Part shown: in pieces, positions 1 through 12,419 of the stretch
Position numbering within the stretch: position 1 is the first letter of the stretch
Layout: the number at the start of each line of letters is the position of its first letter
NCBI RefSeq assembly: GCF_030272615.1
Contig: NC_081412.1
Coordinates: forward strand, 542,954,335-543,018,334
Reading direction: 5' to 3'
Source of the DNA: Cryptomeria japonica
Taxonomy: Eukaryota > Streptophyta > Pinopsida > Cupressales > Cupressaceae
DNA length: 64,000 bases
Notes under the pieces: generated by a model
Told to the model about the DNA's origin: nothing
Databases searched by the model: none
The model's input: only the letters and a program-made list of their open reading frames with translations
Translations under genes and position numbers: made by a program

Positions 1-149
1 TATTTTTGGCTTACTGGATATTTTTTTCCTTACAACAGAAAGGGGAACTCCTAGCCTAAAGGAGATACCCAAACAATAATAGATTTTCTCATATTTTATC
101 CAATTCTACTCTTTAGGAATCCTTTGAGGAGTAGGGTCCATTTGCTCCA

Positions 150-420
150 TATGAAATTTATTTTTATGATGCAATAACTTTGAATCACAAATACAAAGAT
201 AAATATTAAGGACAACATTACATTATTAATATCTTCTTGATAATTTTGAAGAAATACCACACTATCATAAAATAATGAGAATTAAGTATGATTGGATTGT
301 TGAAAATAAAAATACCCTTAATCAAGTTTATTTAGTTATGGTTATATATCAAATAGAAAGAGCACCAATAGTAATTTAACATGGAGAAAAAGTTACAAAG
401 GGTAACCCTTTTTGGTTGAG
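150..420 (-). mobile_element. LINE ORF2 3'-region fragment
   Basis: This stretch aligns by eye with 5925-6130 of the LINE ORF2 remnant further right. Both share the core 'taaatattaaggacaac' and the run 'cccttaatcaagtt'. In the better copy the region lies just downstream of a translated GGLGIR-type LINE motif, so I read this as a second decayed LINE tail on the minus strand. No reading frame is open here and the ends are undefined. Confidence 0.45.
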
Positions 421-2095
421 CATTTTAGGGGTAATGGGCTTGTCAAAAATTTATTTATAACTCATTAAGTATTTGCATCTCTGAATTACATTCAAACATG
501 TTTATATATTTTTGGTCCAAAAATAAACCATTGTAACATATTTCAAGGATAAAAATCCAAGACATTCTATTGTAATCTTTATCAAAGTAAAGCTTAACTA
601 GAAGGAAATTTTTCCCTCATTGTTGCACCAGTTTAATAGTTTCCATGGATTCTAGAATAAGATTATCTAGAATAAACCCTAGTATGTTCATGTCTATCTA
701 TTCATTTTTATATATGTATAATCCTTATAGATATGGATTTATTAATGATTTTATATGAGATATTAAGAAAATTAATAGGATAGGTCATCTAGAGGTAGAG
801 TCTTCATTTCTCACCTTGAAAAGTAGTTTTATTAGGTCTTTAATAAAATTTGGTCTTAAAGAAGCTTTCTTCAAAGATTTCAAATATAATAGATATAAAT
901 ATTCTTTAATATATTGACATATTGTTTTGATGCAACTCAACAAAAAGGCTATCAACCTTAGGGAATTTTTTAGAGGTCATTTTAAATATAGCATGTTATA
1001 ATTCCTTCATAGATATATCACAATATAAAAAATTACTTCATTTAGTATCCACTTTCTTGGGAATATGGTCTTTAAAAATATATTATTGTATTAATTGTGC
1101 ATCTTCTATTGAGAACATTTCATAAGAAGCCTCTCATAATAATTTTGAAATGAGAATTTGATCTCTTCTAGACTCGAATGAATATAAATTTTGAAATCTT
1201 AAATTGCATCAATATGCTAATTTTTATGTTTTTAAGTTAGAAAATTTAATAAGTATTTGGAACATTTGTCACCCTCCTTAACTCAGTGTAATTTGGTTCT
1301 AATTTTAGGTACTCGCCTTTTATAAATATCATGTCTACAAAGTTGAGATTCTAAAGAGACTATAAAATTCATATTTTTTTATTTGAATTAAGCAATTTTA
1401 TAGAGTTTTCTAGTTTCTATTGAAGGGATTTTTCCTTACATTTTTTCTTCTAGATCAATCTCTCATGAAAAGAACATGGGAATTCACACATTGTGAAACA
1501 TCATAGTGCAAGCAATTCCTATATGAATCCCTTTGTTTTGGCTTGGGTGTAGAATTTCGAATACCAAGTAGAGTAGCAACAAAAGACGTATTTTTTAAAA
1601 TGAGATGTATCAATCTTATATAAAAACTTAGAAACCACGATGTTGTTTTCATCCTCTACAACAAAATAAAGGATAGGAAAATAATCTCAGAAAGTAGTAG
1701 AATAATCTATTATAGAGCAATTACAAGAGGATCTTGAACCACTTGAAGATTAGGGAATAAATAAACTATATCAAGTTTTTCTAAGCATCCTTTAATACCC
1801 AAATCTACAACTAGAACAAGTGTATTAATTTTAGTTATTAATTAAACATTTATTATAAACGTAGATCTATTACCCACATAGTGTTATAAAAATACAACCA
1901 TTAATGCAATTTTACACCACCAAACTTAATATGGCTAGATTATCTATGATTATTTATGTGTTCAAACCTATTAAAATTACCTTCTATCTTCCAATTGGAA
2001 TTAGGAATATTGTTATACATCCAATACCATAACTCACTTCTTTCTTATACAATATTGGAAGTATAAACTAAGAATAAATGAATAGGTTATCCAAC
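421..2095. other. AT-rich stretch, no supported gene
   Basis: No coding signal is convincing in this stretch. A 65-codon open frame lies on the minus strand at 1455-1652 but shows no recognisable motif. Part of the stretch may be the 3' end of the LINE whose ORF2 lies at 5824-8879, because the miniature element at 2104-5815 sits inside that LINE's 3' flank. I could not align it well enough to claim this. Confidence 0.4.
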
Positions 2096-2418
2096 AATAA
2101 AATATAATGATAAATTTAAGAAAACCTTACTAAAAATAGATATAAGATCTTCCAGCAGATATTTAATTTTTTCAGATAGTTTTTTTTAATTGGCGAGTCT
2201 TTCCTTTTTTAAAAGAAAATATTAAGTTTTTTGGTGAATTTTTTTACATCAAAATCTTTTGGCAGAAAGTCTTGGTGAATATTGGAAAATAATAAGAGTA
2301 TGCATCAATTAAAATTGAAAATCCTTTCATTTAAGAAAATCAATTCTTATATAAAAGTAGAGGCCTGAAGGTGGAAATCATTAATGAGTTTAATGGGTAG
2401 ACTCTACTTTAGTTAGTT

Positions 2419-2960
2419 CTGATGAATAAAAGCAGGATAGGCTTGAACCTTTACATATTTGCCAAACAACAACACCTAGGGTGCATGAGGAATGCACACC
2501 CAACCAAAAAAAATACTACACCAAAACATGCTAAAAACCACCAGATAACTCGACAAAGACCGAGGATAGAACCAAAAAGAAAAAACCAAACAACCACCCA
2601 TGAAAGACACCAATGGATGGTCTATTAGATGGGGGCATTACCCTCTTGCCAATATTTGCATAGACCTATAACTTTATCAAAACATGAAACCTTTTTGTTT
2701 GAGTCATTTGCAGAGACTAGAGTGACCAACTCTAAGGTAGCCTAGACTAGAGTAGAAGAGGGATCCATCATTGTAGAGGAAGACTCTATGTATCTTTTCA
2801 ACTTCACCTTTCTACATTAAATTTCTCTCTTAATAGAAATCAAGGAGGTTGAATAATTTGAAGCCATATTTTGGTTCAACATAGAAATTTTGTCAACTTT
2901 TCTCTTGAGGACCTCTTTACTCTCCTTCAGCTCCACAATTGATATTTTTTGGATTTTCTT
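2419..2960 (-). repeat. LNH-type 3' tail fused to the LINE
   Basis: The segment aligns with 41490-42010, including the shared run 'cacctagggtgcatg'. Minus-strand translation gives a coiled-coil segment starting ELKESKEVLKRKVDKI that matches ELKKIQEILKGKIEEM in the LNH retroposon at 41.9 kb. It lies within the same target duplication as the LINE, so it entered as part of one insertion. Confidence 0.7.
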
Positions 2961-5263
2961 TAGAAGAATTATCAAGAGTCAATTTCAGCCAACCAGAGTC
3001 TGGGGGGAATTTAATAGAATCTCTAAATCTAATAGCCATGGATATGAAATTGGAAAGGGAATTGGTTAGGCTCAAATTTATAGCAATTTTCCAATCTAGG
3101 GAAGAGGGTGGAAGAGAATGTCTGCATCTTTCAAAACATCCCATGATTTCTTTGACATTAATAATAATTGTATTAGGTAGAGTGTCCCATCCAATCTTCC
3201 ATTCCCTAAAGATTCTATTATTTATTTCCTTCCAAATGATCCACCCAACATGAAAAAAGGATTGCCACCATAGTTTCCTGATAAGTGAATGAGATGAAGG
3301 AGGAGACCAATTAGAAACATAGTCCTTTAAATGCCCATTCCAAACCCACTCAATGATGAATAAACAGGGAATTATTTTTGTAACATTCTAGGAATTCTAG
3401 CAGTGAAACATAATATGACTAAAACGTTCTTCTTCATTCTCACATAAAACACATCTATATTGACAAATTTAAAACCACCCCTTTTGAGATTGTCAATAGT
3501 AAGGATTCTACCATGGCATGTCGTCAACTAGAAAAAGAAAACCTTTAGAATCATATATGATCTCCAAATGGAGGGGGATGAGAGGAAGAAACTAACTCAA
3601 ATCTAGAACCAACTAAGTAATTTCCATATTTTGAGGAGCTACAAATCAACCTATCTTTAGCATCTAGCCTGAAAAACTTGGTGTTATTAAGGATCCTCAG
3701 AAGCTCAATAGCAACCATCTTCATATTAAGATCAAAGTTGGAAGGGTTCATTGTCTACTTAGGTAGAGAAGAAATAAGAACCCAATAGTCACTAACATAA
3801 ATGCCATACCTTGTCGTTAAGGCTCTTTCAATGGCAAAACAAACTGGATGAAACTCCAAGGGGATAAGGAACACCCAAGGAAATTTCCAAAATTTGAGTC
3901 TAATACCCTTACCAACTTGCCACTTTATTCCATTAATAAGAATATCTTTAGTTTTTAGAAGTTTATTACACACATGAGAACTCATAGAAAGGACATTAGA
4001 AGTCAAAAAAGTATAGTTATCCCTACCATGGAGGCACTTATTTTTCATGACAACTAAATAGTCCATATTTTTTGGAAACAAATCTCCATCCAACCTTAGC
4101 CATGAGGGAAAGAGTAAGTGAACGGGAGTCCCTAATGTCCCGACCACTTGATTTCTTATTATGATAGAATTTATCCCAATCAGGGAGGGATATTTTATTA
4201 ATTTTCTTAGCTCTTGACCAGAGGAACCTTCTTTGGATTTGATCTAGCTTCTTAGCCTAAGACACCAAGATATGGAAAAGGGAGAGGAGATAAATTGAAG
4301 TACTCTAGAGGAAAGATTTGAGAATTTGGAGCTTTCCAACATTACTTAAAAGAGCACCTTTCCAACTAGCTAGTTTCCTATGGATATGTTCTAAGAGCCT
4401 AGTCCGTACTGACTCCTACATTGTCCCAGCAGTTTGAGGTAAGCCCAAGTAAGAATATGAGATACTAACAATATAACAATTTATAATGCTAGCAATGCAA
4501 TTTTATATATCATGTGGGAAATTCATAAAGTAAAGAGCACTCTTAACCAAGTTAATTTTTTGTTCCAAAGCACTACCATAATCTGATAAGATGGAGAACC
4601 AACCTCTAGCCTCCACCACTAAAGCTGATCCAAGGAATAGGGTATAGTCCACAAATTGTTGATGAGAGATAACAAAAGGACTAGAAAAGGTTTAATCCCT
4701 TTAAGGATTCCCCAATGAACACTTTGGTTAATGTTGTAGCCCAAGACTTCAACCATTAGAATGAAAAGATATGGGGAGAAAGGATAACCCTATCCAAGAC
4801 CACAAGAAGAAGAGAAACAACCTTGGGGAGCACCATTGACTAGCAACTAATACAAGGGTGCTTTAAAACATGCCTCAATTAATTTTGATAATTTTCCTCT
4901 AAAACTAGATTTACTGATAACCAAAGAGAGAAAAAGCCATGAGACCATATCAAAAGCCTTAGAGATATCCAATTTCAAGAGCATACCCTCTCTACAATTA
5001 ATTTTCATAGAATGAATGGTTTCATGGACAACAAGAACAACATCCAAAATCTGACGGCCTAGAACAAAGTCCTTCTAATTTATTTGTATCATCTTTCGTA
5101 GGAAAGACTTGATACAATTCTTTAGGATCTTATAATTTTTTTTATATAGAGCATTGTAGAGGCTAATAGGTCTAAAATCAAACATGCAATTGGCACCCAA
5201 CTTTTTGGGAACTAAGATAATAAAGATTTTATTGATCTCTATCAACATTAAAGATGAAGACAT
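2945..5263 (-). pseudogene. LINE ORF2 remnant: reverse transcriptase, zf-RVT, start of RNase H
   Basis: Minus-strand translation gives plant L1-type landmarks in order. These are FRPISLYNALYK (RT motif near 5180), LKLDISKAFDMVSW (near 4960), QQFVDYT at the site of the usual FADD (near 4660), SYLGLP, and RFLWS. A cysteine-rich zf-RVT segment, CVLCENEEERFSHIMFHC, lies near 3400-3450, followed by IIWKEINNRIFR. The final block, GWLKLTLDNSS, is the start of a LINE RNase H domain, which stops abruptly near 2950. The second catalytic Asp of the RT box reads Tyr. Many stops and shifts make it a dead copy. Confidence 0.85.
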
Positions 5264-5823
5264 AAATTATCTACTTTATTTAGCTATTACCATTAAATTA
5301 AAATAATTTAATAGCCCTCTTTGTATTTTATAAGAAGAAAAGTACCCATGGGGCCCAAAATTATTTTTAGACCATTTATTTACATTAAGGTCAACAATTG
5401 AAAAGAAATTTCAATCCCCATGAGAATTACAAATTGTAGGTACATTTTACCTAATGAAATATAATGGTGGTTATTAGACTATATTTTAAATCAATGGTGG
5501 AAACTTAATATTGCCGATATAACCCTAAAGTAATAATAATTATGATATATTATTCGTCAATTAATTTAAATTTCTATAATAAATTATAAATTTTAGTGAA
5601 TGTGATCCAATCATTTATGAAATATTGTGGTTTGAATTTTTTAGTTCAAAATTTTAATAAGATAAATTCTTTGACAATTTAAATAAGAAAAAAATAAAAT
5701 TTTGTAGAAATGTGGTAGTTTAGGTCACCTTAAACCTTGAACTATTAACCAAATTTTTATTTGCAAATTAAAAAAATTAGCCAAATGACAAATATTAGCC
5801 ACCAAAAAAATCACTAATAAAAT

Positions 5824-8800
5824 CAAGGGACCACACAAACTATGCAAAGTGTCCTCACCTTTATAAGTAAAAAAATTATAGACCTACAAATTTGAACCAT
5901 TGATTACCCTCTACATTCTCCATGTGACATGTGCAAAATGATAAATATTAAGGACACCCATCACATATTACTATCCTCTTCAAAATTTTGAAAAAATAGC
6001 ATACTATTATCAATGAAATGATAATTAAGCACAATTGGATCGCTAGAAATAGAAATGCCCTTAATCAAGTTCATTTACTTATGGTTTTATACCAAATAGC
6101 AAGAGTATCAGTAGAAAATTTAGAAAGTAAGGCTTGATTAAATGATTTGATCTTTCTTATACCAAGCCCTCCTACACTAATAGAGTTGAAAAATTTATCC
6201 TAGGCAACAAGAGACATTCTTGTTTTTACTCCAATTCCCATTCAAAGGAAGTATTTTTGAACTTTTTCTATCTTGTCAACAACAAAACCAAGCATCTTGA
6301 AGAGTGAGAGGTAGTAGACTAGGATATTTTGTAGGAAGGATTTGACCAAGCTTAACAATTTCCCTTTCCAGCTTAGCAAGCATATTTTGTAGGAAGGAGT
6401 AGACTTGTCAAGCTTAGCAATTTCCCTTTCCAGCTAGCCAACTTCTTTTGAAATCTTTCTATGATACCATTTTAAAAGAGAATAGTGAGGGATTTAGAAA
6501 TGAGAGGTAGCCCCAAATATGAATCAGGTAAGAAAGCAACCTCACCACCGAGGATTCTTGTGATTTTGACTTGAAGGTCTTGGCGAACATTCATAAAGAA
6601 CAACTTGCTCTTCTCATAATTTATATGTTGACCTGAGATCATAGCATAATCGTCAAGGATCTCCTCCAATTTTTGGCCTCTGATATCTAGGCTTCTTTGA
6701 AGATGATAGTTTCATCTATGAATTGTTGATGTGATATAGGGTCCATAGTAGAGGTCACTTTGATACCTTTTAGTCTTTCGGTCCTTGTAAGTCTTTCAAT
6801 ATTTCTCCCTAAGACTTCAACAACAATAATAAACAAGTATGGGGAAAGAGGGTCCCTTTCATGGAGGCCTCTACCACAGGAAAAGTAACCACTAGGAGAT
6901 CCATTAACCAGAGTTGAGAACACCAGGATGGTAACACACCGTGTGATCGTCTTTAGGAATTTATCTTTAAAGTCAAACTTCTTTAGCACTTCGAAGAGGA
7001 AGTTCCATGATACTCTATCATAGGCCTTAGAGATTTCTAACTTGAAAGCCATATTCGGTAATTTATTATGATCCATTGAATGTACAAGTTCATGAGTAAT
7101 GATAACCGCATGCATATAATATATCGCCCTTTAACAAAGCCTTTTTGGTTAGCAAAAATCATTTTATCAAGTACACGTTTAAGCATATTAACCATGACTT
7201 TTGACAAGATTTTATACAATGTGATACATAGGCTAATAGGCCTAAAATATTTAAAGGAGATAGCCATATCATTCTTTGGAATTAAATAAATGTAGGTAGA
7301 ATTAACTTGGTTGAGGAGTTTACTAGACCTAAAGAAGTCCTTAACTACTTTGAAGATGTCTAGACCAATAACATCCTAATACTCTTGGAAGAAGGCCAAG
7401 AGGAACCCATTAGGGCCTAGAGCTTTGAAAGCCCCAAAAGAAAAAAATACTTCTTTGACTTCCTAGAAGGACACCTTGGCATTAAGCAGTAGCAGGTCCT
7501 CATGTGTGATTACCTTTGGGATCACCTCAAGAAAACAATTAGGGTCTTTAAAATAGCTATGATTCTTGTTATTTTTCTTACTTATGAAGTTAACACATGA
7601 CTCTGCCATTTCCTTCTCATTTTCAATGATTGATCCATCATCCTTCAGAAGGTGCCTTATCATATTTATGCTTCTATGCTTCTTGGTAGATTGGTGAAAA
7701 AATTTAGTATTCTTGTCTCCTTCTGTAAGCCATTGGATCCTTGATTTTGGCTTCCAAAAGACCTCTTCTTTCTTGTTTTATTTGAACCATTGTTCTCTTA
7801 GTGAAATCTTCTCAAGGCATTCCTCCTGGCTGGCATAATTGTCTTCTATTTTCTTCTGAATAGTTTCTAGGTTACTAGAGATAGCTTTTTTCTGCTCAAA
7901 GATATTGCCAAAGGAATATTTGTTCCATCCTTTAGCTTTTGTCCTTAAAAGTTTTAGTTTTTGAACCACACGATACATGGGGCCATTAATTGGGACATTC
8001 TACCACTGATCAACCATGTCTCCAAAATCTAGAAGTAGAGACCACATGATCACATATCTAAAGGGGTAGGATTTTGTCCTTGCAGAATCTTCTACAGTTA
8101 GTAAAATTGCATTATGATCTTATCCAAACTTGGGGAGGGCACATAGGGAGAGAGAGTCAATGTCTTTCTAGTTACTCAAAACCAAGACCCTATCCAATTT
8201 GACTTGAATTAATTTTTGACCAAGTCTTCTATTTGACTAAGTGAATTTTGATCCAACCAGGTGAATGTTCATCATTCCTTTCATAGAAATAAAGTCTGGA
8301 AGATCATTCATGCTTTCAAATTAATCCTCAATACCACTAGCTTTCTTCGAGGGGAATAAGGGAGAGTTAAAATCTACAGCCATCATCTAAAAATTCAAAG
8401 ATGCATTCAGAATGAAGTTCACTAGGGAAGACCATAGGCTAGCTCAAGGAGATCTAGCATTGGGTGCATAAACATTAAGGAGATATCACACAAGGTATCT
8501 GAGATCTCTCATCTTAACAATTAGACAATTCTTTGCAGAGTGAATCAAAGTACCATCAAAGGAAGCTATATTGCATAAGGTAGCAATGCCACCACATGCC
8601 CCATCAGCATCACTAGCCAAGAAGGTATCATCACTGTAATAGTAGAATGTCAACTCTTTGTTCCATCAACATATACTTTAACATGTGTTGCTTCATAGGG
8701 CTATTCAAGACTCTCACGTTCCAGGAGAGAATCCTCATTGGGAATAGTAACAAATGATATATAGATCCTTGTGTATGATAAGCATCTCTTCTAAGGGATG

Positions 8801-8879
8801 AAATATATTTATTCTTTTTCTTGGATTCCAAGAGACCATCTAGGGTCCTCTGTCTTCCACTAGCCACCTCTCTAATTAC
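5824..8879 (-). pseudogene. LINE ORF2: endonuclease and reverse transcriptase, decayed
   Basis: The endonuclease begins near 8738 with MRILSWNVRVLNSP. It continues through NVYAPN, a DFN motif, LDRVLV and DHNAILL, which are typical apurinic-endonuclease landmarks of plant LINEs. A long linker (7663-7978) leads into the reverse transcriptase: IPKND, FRPISLC, NQKGFVKGR, FKLEISKAYDRVSWNFL and QQFIDETI in place of FADD. Further right-to-left, SYLGLPLISKSL (near 6500) and GGLGIRKIKSFNQALLSK (near 6150) follow. The frame is broken by stops. ORF1 of the same LINE lies beyond the LTR element at 14078-15480. Confidence 0.85.
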
Positions 8880-9860
8880 TATTGGCAATTGAAACTCATT
8901 CGGTGATTTATGGTGGTTTCTGGTGGATGATTTTTGGTTTAAGGTTGTCATTGATGGCAACTCTTCATGGAGATTTGATCCGGTGGTCGTAATTCTTCTT
9001 ATCCAAAAGTGGGTGTTAATCGTAGCTAATTAACTATTATTTCAGGTAGAACAAAGCATTTCTGGGTCTAGAAGCTTTCTAGTGATTGTAGTGCATTGAA
9101 GCATGTTTGGGATGATTTGGCCAACTTAGACACATCATTTTATTACTATTTTGATGATCCAAACTTATCCTTTTGGATCCGGTCAAGCCGACATGTGACT
9201 ACATGTTACACCTTCAGGTCAACATGATGTATGACCTATTTTGTGGTTGAGGGCATATAAGTTTTGTGTGTGATCTTTTTGGTGGATGATGAGATTGTAT
9301 GCGAGTGAGAGGTGATCGAGAATCCATTTTGGTGTAGTTTCACATGTGCATTCTTGATCCAATAACTGACTGAGATATAGAATGGGGCATATAGGGCAGA
9401 AAAGAGAAGGTGGTCCAGTTTGTTCATTTGTGCTCAATCCGAGCTCATCTTTTCATAGTTGATTCTATCTTAGAGTTCATACATTGTACTTCATCACTAA
9501 AATTGTCTTGTAAGTCAATGAGACTTCACTAAGGGTTGTAGCCTTCCAAGTTATTATAATTGAGCAGTGAGCTCTAGGCAGTGTTCCTGAATGCCTGAAT
9601 GCCTGTGCATTCCCATTTTGTAATATTGTTTAACTACTGGTCGTAGTGAAATAATATTGTGGGTTCAAATTCCACCATGGTTTTTCCCATTTGGGTTTCC
9701 ACATAAAAATATTGGTATTATGATCTTGTGGTTGTTTGTTTCATGTTTCTGCATTTCAGTTTGAAGTATTTTCTTCCGCTGGTTTAAAGTTAAGTTTTAA
9801 AATCTACAAATCGCTAGATCACTGTTTCACCCCCCATCTCAGTGATCCCTAATTCCAACA
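8880..9860 (+). repeat. Element A 5' LTR
   Basis: The repeat starts TATTGGCAAT (degraded from TGTTGGCAAT in the 3' copy) and ends TTCCAACA. The U5-like part contains the GTTTTTCCCATTTGGGTTTC stretch and a terminal C-rich CACCCCCC block, both usual in plant Ty1/copia LTRs. A degraded tRNA-iMet primer site (ATAGGTACTATACA) follows at 9861. Confidence 0.8.
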
Positions 9861-9882
9861 ATAGGTACTATACAACAAGCAT

Positions 9883-11178
9883 TTGGCTGATGTTTTGGGC
9901 AATATCAAACCCGAGTACAAGGTGCTCCAAGGCAAGGGTTTCTCACAGTTTATGCATTTTCTGTTGTTTGAGGAGGCAGAATGGATCCGATACATTCTTA
10001 GCCATGTTCATGATGAATTTATATGGCTTGATAGGCCACACGAAATTTCCAAGCAGGTGATCCATGTCGTAATAGGCCTAAATGAAACTGGTGATGTTCC
10101 TAGCTTGAGGAAAGTATGGAATGACACCGTGATAACCACCATGAGTTTCAAGATTGAAAAAAAATCAATGACCATTAATGACATTATGGAGAATGATGTA
10201 AAATTTGGATCGATGGTAGTCAGCTATAAGGTTTACCAACCCAACAAGTACAACTTTGTCTCTGGTACTGCTATTTAATCTGGATAATGGATGCTTAAAG
10301 ATGACAAAAGGTATGACTTGTTCACTGCCCTCTTGAATGAGCTATTGAGCAATTTGAAGAAGATCAAGCGGGATAAAAAGCACACATTTAAATATGGTAC
10401 ACTTCTTATTTGTTTGTATTTATTCTTCTTGAATGAGATTCCTGGTATAAAAGGAAAGGTCCAATGGGCCGATGGTAGACTGGTGGCCATGTAGATCAAA
10501 GAAGGATTATGGGGAATTGGAGATGCAACAATGAGGATATCTACTATTTGGAGATATTTCAAAACCTTCCAAACTACAATGAAGAGAAGGGAAAGGATCC
10601 CTAAGGAGATACTTGAAAAATATGAGCAAAACATTTGCTTCATGGTCGACAAGGATCAATGCCTAATGGAAGCAGTGGAACCTATAATAGTATGGATCAT
10701 GCCCATGGGGTATGAAGTTGACTCCATTACACTTGAGGCATATGCCCAATACCTTCTAAGTTAACTGGTGGATCCCAAGGAAGGAAGATTTGGTACTTTC
10801 AAGGAGAAGGACCTCAGTTTGCACATGAAATTCACTACACCAACTTGAAAAATAAAAGTTACCAAGATGGCTAAAGAGGTGGAAATTAAGATGGGTTTCA
10901 CCCAAGAGGCGATGAATAAGGAAAGGGAAATTCATGCACTAAAAGAGGCCAAGGAGGAAACCAAGAAACCCAAGGTTGATCTGGTTCCCTCCAAGGTCAA
11001 ACCAAAAGAGACCAAGTCTACTCCTGCTCCAGTGATACAATCTGCAAAACCTAGCCCATCTGGGAAAGGTGTGTTCAAGCAGAAAGAAAAGCCTAAAAAG
11101 GCCTATGTTGTTGTATTTCCAATAGCTTCAAAAACAATTTTTGAGGAGGAAGCAGAAAAGGCAAAAAAGAAAGGATAG
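9883..11178 (+). pseudogene. ORFX N-terminal half (element A)
   Basis: A single reading frame runs the whole length with several nonsense codons (for example at 10276, 10492 and 10762) and no frameshift. Conserved blocks shared with elements B and C are EEAEWIRYILSHVHDEFIWL, MTINDIMENDVKFGSMVV, KKHTFKYGTLLICLYLFFLN, KGKVQW, ICFMVDKDQCLMEAVEP and MPMGYEVDS. A Lys/Glu/Pro-rich linker follows from about 10,900. The function is unknown. It begins almost at the primer site, so the gag-like ORF found in B and C is absent here. Comparing stops with B and C suggests Gln or Trp codons were lost by C-to-T or G-to-A change. Confidence 0.75.
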
Positions 11179-11327
11179 CTTGTGAGAGTGGTGATGAAGT
11201 TGCAGTCCAATGGAGCCCAACAATCCAAGAAGGCAAAATCTGATCCTGCTCCTACTGAAAGTTCTAAAAGAGGTAGACAGGTTAAAAGTACACAATTGTT
11301 CCTCCACTATCAGAAGATTAGTTGATA

Positions 11328-12190
11328 GATGAAATAATAGTTGATGGCAATTTGAAGAATATTGGATCTTACTATGAGAATTTTGATGAAGGAGATAAGA
11401 GAAAGATTGAAGAAGTAGTTGTACTATATTTACATAAATTTAGTAAGACATTAATTTAATTAGAAAAGATCATTCCAAAGGATTTGTATAGTCTGATTGA
11501 TGCAAGAAGAATGACTGCAAGCAAGATTGACAGGGAGATGAAGGAGAGAGAGTTAATAAACACTTGCACCTGTGTCTCTCAAAGTGAAGCAAAGAGGCTA
11601 ATTGAGGAGGCAAACAACAAAGAATTTAGAATTAAGAACACGATTAACATATTGATGATTAGAAATGTGGAAGAGGCGAGAAAAGAAACAATGGAGATAT
11701 GGAGAAAGATAATTGAGAATGACCCTCTATACAAGGATGAATTTAAACTATCTCAGCTGGAAGATAAGAAAGGTGTTTCCAGAAGTCAGAAGGTTGAGCC
11801 TCAGTCTGAGGATCATCCAGAAGACCAAGGTAACACTACACTTGATGCTAAGACCAGTCATGCTCCTCTAGTGGTGGAGAACTCTGCAGACCCTAAGATC
11901 CAATAGGTTGATACTACACCAAGTGGTAACACCGGTGCAACAGACAAAGGGGATAAGGGAGAGAAGGATGCTAAGACAACAGAGGCTAAGGTTGCTGAGG
12001 TTGACAAAGGAAAGGATATAGCTGATACGATAATTTTCACTCCTTCGGTTACATAGACCCCACCTTAGATCCCAGTTAATCTTGATGGTTATATTGATCT
12101 TGGAAAGATGTCTCCTGTAGAAAAAATTATGCTTGCAACTGTTGTGCAAGCTTAGCATAACCAAGATCTGGTGAATTCTGAATCAGAGGA
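11328..12190 (+). pseudogene. ORFX second conserved block and linker (element A)
   Basis: After a frameshift the protein continues in another frame. The segment DGNLKNIGSYYENFDEGD through IPKDLYSLIDARRMTASKID aligns with EGNLKPLSEWYEFFYESG and IPKSLYDILDARRLTANKED in element C at 60.9-61.1 kb. A Glu/Lys-rich segment (RLIEEANNKEFRI) and a low-complexity Thr/Asp/Lys linker follow. Stops lie at about 11457 and 11904. No named domain was recognised. Confidence 0.65.
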
Positions 12191-12419
12191 TTAAAACTTA
12201 ATTTTGATGTCAATTGATGTATTACAGAAGGTGGCTCCAAATGTACAGATAGACTCCAATAATAGCCCCTCTGGTAAATTATTGTAATTAATTAATGGTG
12301 TAAATACTAGTTTTGATTCTTTGGAGAAGAGACTACACAAAATTCTTGGACGGGTTCAAGGATGTTAGAATTCAAACATTGCAGAAGATGATTGAGGATG
12401 ATAGAGTGAGAATAAGAGA

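Larger units (their letters stand above)
2419..5270 (-). mobile_element. 5'-truncated chimeric LINE inserted in the miniature element
   Basis: The flanks CTACTTTAGTTAGTT (2404-2418) and CTACTTTATTTAGCT (5271-5285) match at 13 of 15 positions. The uninterrupted sequence is found in the other copy of the host repeat near 62970-62985, which fixes this as an insertion with a LINE-type target duplication. The LINE runs right to left and is truncated at its 5' end inside the reverse transcriptase. The last ~540 bp (2419-2960) are not LINE ORF2 but match the tail of the LNH retroposon at 41.5-42.0 kb. No poly(A) tract is visible at the 3' end. Confidence 0.8.
2104..5815 (-). mobile_element. hAT-derived miniature element, copy 1, holding a nested LINE
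   Basis: A perfect 8-bp duplication AATAAAAT flanks the unit (2096-2103 and 5816-5823). Without the nested LINE (2419-5270) the element is about 860 bp and aligns along its length with 62671-63527. Its left end, ATAATGATAAATTTAAGAAA, resembles the 3' end of the 13-kb hAT element (TAGGGATAACTTTAAGAAAC on the other strand). Its right end, read on the minus strand as AGTGATTTTTTTGGTGGC, resembles the hAT 5' end (CAGAGATTACTTTAGTGGCG). It has no coding capacity of its own. I infer a non-autonomous deletion derivative of that hAT family, in reverse orientation. Confidence 0.8.
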
